Origin: Rhodeus uyekii
Lineage: Eukaryota > Chordata > Actinopteri > Cypriniformes > Acheilognathidae
Length of the DNA: 64,000 bases
Reading direction: 5' to 3'
Assembly (NCBI GenBank): GCA_037043235.1
Contig: JAWRVZ010000003.1
Location: 11,087,001-11,151,000, forward strand
Part shown: positions 38,401-50,400 of the stretch, in pieces
Layout of the letters: each line of letters begins with the position of its first letter
How positions within the stretch are numbered: position 1 is the first letter of the stretch
The notes under the pieces: model-generated
The model's database searches: none
What the model saw: the letters and a program-made list of their open reading frames with translations, nothing else
What the model was told of the DNA's origin: nothing
Position numbers and translations under genes: made by a program

Positions 38401-41400
38401 GTATATTTGTGAATCGTGGGTGTGATATATTTGTCATATAACTGTCATAGTTGTGTTACATTTCATTTTAATTGCTTAGAATATAATTTTTCATCATTGC
38501 ATTGATGAATACAAACACTTTGAGAAGACTGTGGGTTACACAAGAAGCTCAGTGAATCAAAAGGCAGAAACACTTTTAGTGTTAAAAACCGATTTATTTT
38601 ATGCGTACAGGCTTTAAATATTTTATAAATTATAATAAACAGTCTTTCATTGTGAAATATACAGGAAATTATTTGCTGACATTTACAAAGAAAAGAAAAG
38701 CTTATCCCCTTTTAAAATTGTGCAAAACTAAAGTCTTCTTAAATGACGACCTTTGCTTTTAGGAAAAGGAACAAGAAAGTGGTCTTACATGGGATTGGGA
38801 TAGTAAAGCAGCCTCTGCAACAGAGAGGACAAAACACGGAGAGAATCAAGAAGGGAGGTTACTTTACGGGACGCAGTGAGCTAAAAAAAACAAGCGCATT
38901 CAAAAAGCATGCTGGGAGAGTTAAGCGTGCGTGTGCACTTCTGTTAGCATGTTAGCAAACGTAATGCAGTATTTCTGTGTTAGAGTTCATACATTAGACC
39001 CATGCATTCACAATCGTGGACCAATAATTAATATTGTAGTTAAGGTATATACAGGGAGCCAGTGTGAAGCGAAACAACCTGATCACCTGACCCATGCAGG
39101 CCAATCGCGTTCCTGCTCTCACGGCTCAGCCAATCAGGGGTTGGAGCATTGGAAACTTGAAACAGACTATGTATGATGTGGGACAGGATGGGAAGAATGA
39201 AATGTGAAAAGGAGGAAATTGAGAGAGAAACGGCACTAAAATCATCTGGGAATTTTGTTGAAGAGCTGTAATTATGCATGTTCAGTACACTTAGACACTG
39301 ATAAAACAGTGAAAGAAAAACAAACTTTTTTTTTAAGCTTTACACCACACATTTAGGGTTATTCTGCACTTTTACATTACAAATCAATGCATTTCATCAC
39401 AAAGAAAAAAACTAACAAAAGAAAAAGAGCTGTAAACATTTCAACAGCAACAAAAGAAGATGGAGCTCATCATACGTTCTCATTAACAAAGTCATCACAA
39501 TGCATTTTAATACTGTTTGGCATTTCCATTGCACAAATCATAAGGGGAGACGCAGTAACGTTAACTGGCGGTTTCAGGCAGTTAGAAAGAAACGGTAAAC
39601 TGCTCTTAATTTATCATCTTTGGTTCTTATGTTCGTCAATACAAACACTGAATGATTCTTAAACTCTGTAGGCCAATAAAGCTGCAGCTTAAAGGGACAG
39701 TTCACCCAAAAAAGTCAATTGTTTTATCATTTACTCGCCTTATGTGGTTCCAAAACTGATTTCATTTCTTCTTCTTGAAAGCAACAAAAGCAACGGACCC
39801 CATTGACTTTTCATTTGTCATCTTTTGTGTTTCATTGAAGCAAAAAAGTCAAACGGGTTTGAAGTGACATGAGGGCGAGTATTATTTTTGGGTGAACTAA
39901 TTCTTTAAGATGCTTAACAAAATCCAGCTTTTGTGCAAATAACATAATACTGTAAAAAGTACCAGGAAATCAGTAATATTACAGGCCAATAAACTAATCA
40001 TCACAGTGTAAGGGACTGACCCCGTCTACAGAGTTTAAGAGGTCTCCTCCCCTGTCAGTCCAGCAGGACCGAGGGTCCGTTAAGACAGCTGGAGACCCCG
40101 GTGCTGCTCGAGTGACTCCATCATGCTCACTGGGGAGAGAGCGATGGCTTCTCGGCTCATCTGGCCTGTGATCTCATGCAGCACGTATATGAAGGGCACA
40201 CCCAGACTCAGCAACTCGTAAAGGAATATATAGTCCTCCTGGCGCTCTGTGATGTGTAGCCCTACACCCCGGACCGCCTTATACATCCAGCGGGCAAGCT
40301 GGCGGGGCGAACCGAACAGTGTGCGGCCCACGTGCAGTGGCCAGTGCAGACTTTTCCTAATAAGGGAAGTCAGTGTACCTGAAGTCTGGCCGCGGAGGCC
40401 GTCGGTGGCTGTGTAATCTGAACTAGCGCTGGATGAGGGCCGGCTGCCTCCGTTGATCTGTGTGATGTGATAATAATTATGTAAATAAACAGAGCAGGAT
40501 AGTAACATTGACAATACACTAAAAGTTACTTCTAACTTCATATAAACATACACGCACACACATACATGCATGCATGTGTGTGTGCATATATATATTATAT
40601 ATGTGTGTGTGTGTGTGTGTGTGCGCATATATATATATTATATGTGTGTGTGTATGCACATATGCACACATCATTCAAAAAACTAAACATGCAAAGGTCA
40701 AATTTAGTGATATAACAACAATTGGACTGAACAACAATTATTAATATTATTATTAACAAAATATAGATATCACTATTGTTTTTTGTTAATATTAAGAATA
40801 ATGATAAACAACAAAAACTTTATTATTATATAATAATTACATTGCTTTAATATTTATATAGCTTATCATTAATACCAAGTTTACTAATAACAAATTATAT
40901 TACTAATAATTATAATGTATAAGTAATAATTTTTAAATAATCATAATAAATATAATAACATGAATAGCAACAATTATTAAATTATAACCTATTATCAATA
41001 AGCTATTATATATTATAATAAATCAATAAGCTAAATTATTATTATTATCATCATCATTACTACAACAATAATAACTACTAACTAATAATTATATACAATT
41101 ATATAAAATACCAGCATAACACATACTATATTTTATAATAACAACAGGCAAACATGACTGAATAAAAATAATTACTTATTAATAAACCTAGATATCAACA
41201 ACAAAAATTACTGTTCACTTAAATGTCAGGAAGTTTGTGTGCACCTCAATTTCTATTTAATACAAACTTTAAAAAACTAATTATGGTGCAAGAATGTAAA
41301 CAAGAAATTCTGATCGCAGCATTCTAGTCAAATATTTTTGTATAATGAACTGTAAACTGTATAACTGATGGTTGTGAATTTAAAAACATCGGTTTAATAA

Positions 41401-44400
41401 AATGTTTTAACATTACCTCTCCTCTTTGATGCCTACTGCAGATTTTTCGCTGACAAAAGTGCAGCTTGCAATAAAAAGTGCCTGCAAGAAAACGACAAAA
41501 GTAAACCGTTTGCTCCATTCAATACTACACCAGTCGAATGAATAAGTGCAATCCTCACGAATAACATACCTTGGTCGGAGTCAAAGGCATGAGCACCCAG
41601 ACGCAGCGTGCAGCAGCAGATGTTACAGCGGAAACACTCTCGGTGGAAGAAGTATCCCTCCGCACTGAGTCGCTCCATTATGTACACACGCTTCTTACAA
41701 AAGTGACAGATGTCGCTGCCGCCCAGACCCTGAGGAAACGTCTTCCGCATACTGGTCTGAAACACAACATCATCTATGAAGTTATGGGGAGTTACAATAG
41801 TGCCTTTATAAAGCACCTTATAAAACTTCACCTTTTCTAAGGGATGGGATAGGATAAAAGGGAAATAAAAGAGAGGTAAAACAAAAAGGAGAAAAAACAA
41901 ATAAAATGGCATGCTGGTGTATTTTGTCATATAACTAGCACTGATCAACCGTTTTAAAATGGAAAATTAAGGTAAAACTTGCTAGGAAACCACTTGTGGA
42001 AAGTTAGCAGGTCAGTGCCACACTGAGCAATCACACAAGATGAAAATGTAGTTATTTATTTAGTTAATTGGTCAATAAATCAATGGTTAAGCCAAAGCAT
42101 GAAGTATTTTCCGGACAAAAATTAGCCGAAAAGCTTTGTGCTTTGAGCCAGACACAAAAATATATATTACCGCCCCCGGTTCTGCACACCTTCTGGCCTT
42201 TATCTGCGGACAAAGACTCTCTTAACTACAGTTAACAAAGTTGTGGCAAAAGAACATGCAGTTTTTCTTTTCTATCCACTTTCTACAGATCACAAGATTT
42301 GAACACATCAGGTTACATAAACAACAACTGAGAAATGAAAGAGAATCTCATGAAGATGGCCTATATCCGGCGGCTAAAGCATGAAACGACTCCTGATTCA
42401 CATAACAAATGAACATCAAGGCTTCTCTTGATTTTTATATTCTTCAGTAGCCTGAGGAAACAACCATATCTCTTAAACATGATCATGTTGTCCCAGGACA
42501 GGACGCTTACCAGCGAGAGGGTAATGGGGTTGTTAGGTCTGTGATCGGTCTCATACAAGATGGCCAATGTAGCTGCTTTAACCCCAATGGCAGAGGAAAC
42601 CTTCCCCACTGTTCTCTACCAATCAGTACAACAGATGATGAAAAGCAACAAAGAGAATGGAAAGTAAATGCAAATCAGGGAAAGGAAAAGAGGAAAGAGT
42701 GATTTTTCTTTGTCACTGGAACACTTCTAGGTCATTCGTTTAATGATTTTCTACTAACTATATTAATATCGTGTGTGGAAATATTAGTCGTTTTACATCC
42801 GTCTCCATGTTATAGGATCTTGTTTTTCATCTTTCTTCATCACTACTACGTAAATGCTATGTAAAATATTGATTTTGCTTGCATTGCATTTCAAGGCTTC
42901 ATAAGAGTAACAAAAATGAAGCTCTTCCAAAGGAGCAAGATGCTTATTTTATAATGTCAGGCATAGAAATCGATAGCACTAGTCAATGAATTTTTTTAAC
43001 CATGCAAAATATGAAGGAAAACAAAAAAAATTAATGACATGCTAGGTTAAGGTCCGTTTATGGTTTTGATTTACTATGCACAACCACAACATAGCAGCTT
43101 GAATACCTGTTTGGAGGGGTCAAGGCACTGTACACGTCTGATTTCAGAGCGATCTGTGTGTTTATCGTGCTTCAGCTGCGTTTCTGAATCTTCACTGCAC
43201 TACAACCGATGGGAACATTCATTTCAACATGAATTACTGTCAGGATCGAACACACACTGATCTTCTGAATTCTGTGATGTGACTCAAAGCTTATTGGAGA
43301 TATAATGTTAATGTAGTTGAAAACAGGAGAGCTCCTGACATGACCGGTATCGGAATAATCATCTGATGTTTTACCTGCTTGTGTTGGACTGAAGGAACGG
43401 GAGACAGAATACAGGAGAGAGCAGAGCATTCTGGGATAGTGTGGATTGGTAAAGTTTTAGAAGGAGAAGAAGAAACAGCAGAAGGAGATTCATATGCCTG
43501 TGAGGAGAGCAGAAAGACGAATAAGAAAAAAAAGGGTAATAAAAAAGAAATGCATCAATCTCCAGATTATTCAGCAACTGCACAAAATGCAAGATGACAG
43601 AAATAATAGTAGCAAGTAATAGTAATAATAACAGCAACATATTGTAATATACCAGTACAAATTCTACAAATAATAACGGATTCATTTTGTTACTATTAAT
43701 AATAGTAGTAGTGTAATAATAACAACAACAACAAAATATTTTGCTGTTTTTACTACTACTAATACAATGAATATAGTTATCATTATTATTAATACTACTG
43801 CTAATAATAATAATAATAATACTAACGACAATATCAGTTATTGCAGCTAATATTCCAGTATTAAATATATATTTATTGTTATTATTGTAGATAATATTAA
43901 TACAGTATTATATTAAATATTTATTGTTAAAATACCACTATTAGGTCTTTTATGCAGGTAATATTGAATTGATAGTTACTTTAAATATTATACTGTTATA
44001 ATACATAACTAAAATGAACAATTACCTTCATTTTAAAACGTAGCTTACTATTAAAAATAATATTAGTATTTTGTTTTGTATTACTAATATAATGAAAATT
44101 GATCGGTTATGCATAAAATAATCAGTTATACTTCAAATAAAATCACATTGTATTGTATAGTCCAAAAGTATAAATGGAGAATAGGCGACTCCATTCAGCC
44201 AACATGCCTCTTTTCTGCATTCCTGATTAGTTCTGCTGAAATGAAAGGGTGCTGACCAAAAAAACAAACTGTTCTGGGTTTCTTCTGCTTTTGGGGACAC
44301 TCAACACTAAGATTTTTCATCAATATTACGGATTGTCCTGCTCCTCTAGAGCTGCTGTACTGCTAAAACAAACGTTGTTGCATTGTCTTCCGGTTATCTC

Positions 44401-47400
44401 TGTAAAGCTGCTTTGAAACAATCTCAGTTGCAAAAAGCACTATATAAATAAAGGCGACTTGACTTTAGTTGTTGTCTTCCGTAAGTCAAGATGAAAAAGA
44501 AAAGGTCACTATAAAGCACGGAGAAAAAGAGAGATCACCAGATGTTGGCGTATTTAAGACCTTATTCGTCTGAAGGTCTTTCAACCTGAGATCAAACTGA
44601 ACACAGTATGATGAAGTGTTATAGATATTGAAGCTATTTTCATTTTCAGCATTGAAGTTTTGTGAACACACAGCAAGCAGGGTTGTACCATCATGCTCTA
44701 ACATTAGTGATGCACTTTGACTACTGACACGGGCAGTTTGCTTTTCACCTGAGGTTGACGTGGTTTGCCAGTGAACAGGCAGCTCAGTTGCTGAGCTCGC
44801 TCTTTAACACTCTTTTTGTTGAACTGTCTAGTCATTTCGGCCTGCACCTCACTCTGCAAATAATTCCAAGGCATTATTACAAAGCATCAAAACACAAAGT
44901 AAAACCATGAATATCTAGATTATTTCAAGTTTGCAATAATAAAAAAATAAAGATTAATGCATGGCAACCTCAAAGTAGTAAGGAAAAAGAGACGGCATTA
45001 ACTTTAAATAACATTTGATTTAATTACCCTAAATCATTTTAGCCAAAACTAACTGGAGTAATACAGTAGAACCCCGACTTACGAAATTAATCCGTTCCGA
45101 GGTTGGCTTCGTAAGTCGGTCAGGCTTTTACATGCAAATTGCCTAATCCGTTCCAAGCCCTACAAAAACACCACATTTAATTTTATAATAAAGCTATTCT
45201 TGTTCAGTATGGTATGACAAGCACATCCCAGCTTCATACTTCTCAATTATCTCCCTTTTTGTCTCCATGGAGAGCATCCTCTTCTTCTTTCACTTTCATC
45301 GTGAAATGAAATAGGAGAGGAACGCAGCAACGCAGAGGCTGATGGAAGCGATGCTGACCAATAGGAGAGCAGGATGCTGCAGCGAAAGCTAGCGTCAGAG
45401 CCGGGAGCAGTGTTGCCAGATTGCCTGGGTTCCCAACGGATTTTAACCTGTAGTTGGGCTGGAAATCTTCAGTCCAATCTGGCGACACTGGCCGGGAGAC
45501 AGCCAATGGGAGAGCGGGACGATTGGTGCGAATTTCCGGGTCAGTGGCGCGCGTTTTTAAAAAAAAACTGGTAAATTGTTGCCTTGTCCGAGATTTCGTT
45601 TTTCGCATCTCGATAATTATGTCGTTACTCGGGCGAAAAAACCCCCCAAAATCTTTTATCGTACATTGAAATTTAAGTACGTAGAGCGTTTTGTAAGTCG
45701 GGGTTCTACTGTACTCTAAATTATGCATTGATGCATTTTAAAATGCATTTGAAACTTTTTCTTTTGGTACGGGTGGTTGCCAAGGAGTTACTATGCAGTT
45801 CCTAAAGGGGTTTAATTTGTCTGTTTTGGGAATGTACTAGGTTTGGATTCATGCATCACACCATTCACCTGACTGACTTCCTCTTCCAGCTTACGCAGGC
45901 ACTGCAACATCCCACCCAGAGCCGGTGTGAATGACGGGAGTGAATCTGAGGGGCTTGTTGTCGACGAAACCGACTGGAGCACTTTGAATGAAATGAGAGG
46001 AGATCTGGGACGAGTCTCACTGGTTTGATAACTTGGGGGAATTTCAGTGTTATTGTAGCTGGACTGGATTTCTGGGTGTTCATGAGTCTCATTCCGCGTG
46101 TGGGATTCAAGCAGTCTTAGATAAGGAGATGGCTGAAAGGACATAGGAGACAAATTTATGCAAAGTTGAAGCCAGATTTACTAAAATTATTAGGGATGCA
46201 TGATATACAAGTGCTATATTAGTTTAAGGCAGTGGTTCTCAAATAGTGGGGCGGAGCGATGCCAGGGGGGGGGCGCACGTTAACCTGGGGTACATGCTTT
46301 TTTTTGCCAGGGAGTAGGTTTTCTTGCACTGAACAAGAGCAGCATATATGAAGTTCAGATAACCGTCCCCTCATCCTTTGACGTGTATGATCACACCGGT
46401 GTTCATTTGTGTCATGTGATCAACCGCTCATTTCACACGTGTTTTCACGCGATATCTGGCACTGATGCAAAAACAGACGCACTCAGAGCTTGTCATTTAT
46501 CACAACAATTCAGTGTTTTCAACCACATTAGATTTCTTTTAGGTTTCAACAAGTTGATCCAACAAGTTGGTGACTATTTTGAATGAACTATTATACAACG
46601 CTTTTTGTGACTGCGGTATGTCAGGTGACAAGCATGATGCGTTGCCATGGAAACAATAAGAAAGTTCCAAAATGGGGGGAGGGGGGGGGGGGGGGCACGC
46701 AAATTTTTTACCTCTTCCTAGGGGGGCGTGACAGAAAATAATTGAGAAGCACTGGTTTAAGGCAATATTAAGAGAATTTTTTTATTTTTTATTATTGTAC
46801 TGGAGTATATTTTTATTGTTAATTACATTTGCTGGCACTTAAAAGGTAATATGTAAAACCAGTAAGAATTTAGTGTGTTAGAATTTAATAACACTTAAAT
46901 ATAATCTCATTTCTTAAAACATAAATCTTTTATTCTCCACATTATACGGTTGTATAATCAGATTATTAAATTTGCTTGTAGCAATTTTAGTTTTATTTTA
47001 CATTTATTTAAATAACTTTTTTAAATAAATATTACTACATTGTTCAATAAAATAATTTAAATTACAATTTTATTTAAAAAAACACAATAGTATAAATTTG
47101 GTTATCATGGTTATTTGGTTATTTTAGTTATTGGCACAGATGCATATATATCAGGACATTCCTAAAATGTGTCTAAATTCAAACAGTATCTTGTTAGAAC
47201 AGTAATTTCAAGAACTGAGATACACTATGATTTTGCCAAGACAGACATGTTCTTGGTTTAACATTCCATGACTTATTCCTTTAATCAGAGGGAAATTATG
47301 CAGAATAACACTAATGGAGCAACACCAAAACCTGGTTATAAGCCTAAACTTGACAAACTGTAAACCTGGCCCTCAAATCTGATTGGTTGATTGTAACATT

Positions 47401-50400
47401 GTTCCAGGATCAGCAAACACGTACATGATGAAATCACGATGTGTTGTGGATGTGCATCACCTCATCAGTGGAATCAATACACTGATGCATGTGATTGTGG
47501 ATAATGCAGAACGATGGAGGACGTTTCACAAGCTGGCGGAGCATACCTGCCATTTTGGTTTGGTTTGAGGTAGAGCGGGTGTGGGCTGGATCTTAGGTTT
47601 GGCAAAGCGAGGGTTTTCAGTCATGTCCAGAGATACAGGCTTGTCAGCAACAGAGTCAGTCTCAGATTCAGAATAGTTTTGGTAACAATGCACCCGGGGA
47701 GATAGAAGATGCAGAAAGAAAGAGATCAGAAAAGTTTAAAGAGCCACAGAAAAAGGAAAGCAAGCTAGCGTAAAGGCTCGTTCACATCAAGAATGCCAAC
47801 TATAACATTATTTTAGCATCCACACCAGCGGGCAATATCGTTTGTTTATTCTAAGAATGCACTTCAGATATGCTGTCTTCCACTTTAAATGCTCAAATTC
47901 TGGATTCTGATTGGCTGTCAATGTTTTTTATTGTGAATCAATGTTTTAATGTTATAGTTGTGGACTCTTTTACCCTCTACTCGTTTAAAATTTGTAACTA
48001 TAGCTTTATCGTTACGGTTATCATCTTTGGTGCTCAGATTCTGCATCTTATGAACCAGAGGATTTACTTTCACTGCACAAAGGCAGGTATTCAAATGGGA
48101 TTACCGGCACGGTTAAAGAGTCGGATTAGATTGGAGATCCCTGCTGCTTGTTGTACTGACTCCAGAGTGTCGCTATATCACATGAGAAGCTTACGGTCCA
48201 AGTTTCTGAAATGGTAAAATGACCGACTACAAGACAAAAGCTGAATAAATACGCTGAATATACATTCTGTTATCATTTCAGCAGCTAATGAACATCTTAA
48301 GAACAATTGATGTAGTAAGATCTCCTGATGGACATCAGCTGCTTTAATTAAAGAAAAAAAAAGAAAGAAGAAAAAAGAAAGAAAGGAGAAGTGGAGCTGT
48401 ACCTGTCTGCGCAAACCAGAGCTTGGTGCGTTCTCCTCAAACCTGGCCAGCAGTTGAGTTGCCATGGAGCGCACCTTATTTTCCTTCTGTTCCTCTCTCT
48501 CACCTACAGGGGGAGCTCTCTGATTGGACAATAGCTGGGGAACGACGACAACCAATTAGGGGAAGTAAAGCCATAAAGTGAACATTATTGAAAGAAAATA
48601 CCAAAAGGGCAAGTTAACAAACCTCCTCCAGGTGACTGCCGGCCTTCTTCCTCTTCTTGTTTAAATCATTGTCTTCCAACTTCTTATCAACCTTGGGATA
48701 AAGAAGTGGTATTGCATTTGAAATCATTAGGGTGAGAGGTAGGTTCAGTTTACACCGATTAAAGAGATCCATTTCAGAGGAAGTGAACAGTGCTGTAAAA
48801 TGCTACCTTCGGGATTCTCTTCCGTGGCAGTGTGTTGTTCATCGAGTTGTGAAGAGAGTTTGCAGTCTTTGATGAATAATCTTCATTATTTGCATCAGAC
48901 ACTTTGGGTACACCTGTAAACCGAACACAAAACTCTTAAGCATAATACTTTAGTGTGTATTATGAAAATGAACAAGAAATACTACATCTGGTTTAATCAA
49001 CAAGACGCTAACATGTACCTGTAAAATTACACTAAGCGGCCACTTTATTAGGTACACTTCAACTGCCTGTGAAAATCTAATCAGCCAATCACATGGCAGT
49101 GACTCAGTGCATGTAGGCATGTAGATATGGTCAAGATGACCTGCTGAAGTTCAAACTGAGTATCAAAATGGGAAAGAAAGGTGATTGAAGTGACTTTGAA
49201 TGTGGCATGGTTGAGTTGGTATTAGTATTTCCGAATCTTCTGATTTAAAGGGAATTTAACACACAATTTCTAGAGTTTACAGAGAATGGCCAGAAAAATT
49301 GAAAATATCCAGTGAGTGGCAGTTCTGTGGGTAAAACTGCTTTGTTGATGTCAGAGGAGAATGGCCAGATAGAAAGGAAACAGTAACTTAAATAACCACT
49401 CGTTAAAACAGAGGTACAGGTACGCTTGAATCAACGTTGAGGCTGGTGTTGGTGTAATGGTGTGGGGGCACACTTTGGGCCACGTAGTACCAATTGATCA
49501 TTGTTTAAACAACAGAGTCAAACTGAGTAGCATATCTTTGTTAACCATGTCCATCCCTTTAGGACCACAGTGTACTCATCTTCTGTTCCAGATAAAATGC
49601 TATGTCATAAAGCTCAAATCATCTCAAACTGGCATCCTGATCAATGAGTTAACTAAAATGAAACGGCCTTCAGTCACCATATCTCAATCCAATAGAGCAG
49701 ATTTGGGATGTGGTGCCATGGGAGATTCCCATCATGGATGTGCAGCCGACAAATCTGCTGCAACTGTGTAATTCGTGTCAAAAAAATACCCATTAAAAAC
49801 CTTAGATTGAACCATATCAGAATGATTCTGAAGCGTACAGTGCATGCTTAAAGGTAAATACACTCACCTAAAGGATTATTAGGAACACCCGTTCAATCTC
49901 TCATTAATGCAATTATCTAAATCAGTGCTTCTCAATTATTTTCTGTCGCGCCCCCCCTAGGAAGAAGTAAACATTTGCGCGCCCCCCCTCCCCCTATTTT
50001 GGAACTTTCGCTTTATTGTTTCCATGGCAACGCGTCATTCTTGTTACGTGACAGACCGCAGTCACAATATGTATGATAGATGTTTCACATTTATTTAGTT
50101 ATTATTTATTTTTATTTTTTATTCAAAATAGTCACCAACTTGTTGGCTCTTTTATTAACTACCTGATATTCAGATTCTCAGATATGTGGAAGTGAATGTT
50201 TGTCGCTTAAAAAACCTTTATAATGATCAAGTTCTCTGAGCGCGTCTTTTTTGGATCAGTGCCAGATAGCGCGTGAAAACACGTGTGAATTTAGCGATTG
50301 ATCACGTGACACATGGACACCGGTGTGATCGTACACATCAACGGGTGAAGGGTTTGTTATCTGAACTTCATATCTGCTGCTCTTGTTCAGTGCAAGAAAA

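Noticed and set aside
42601..42609. Alternative acceptor (AACAG) for exon 42511-42615
   Set aside because: It would start the exon out of phase; only the TAG acceptor before 42615 keeps the frame through the conserved GKVSSAIG segment.
45243..45728. 161-codon minus-strand open frame
   Set aside because: It lies entirely inside the Tigger-like element 45064-45711 and is not transposase-like.
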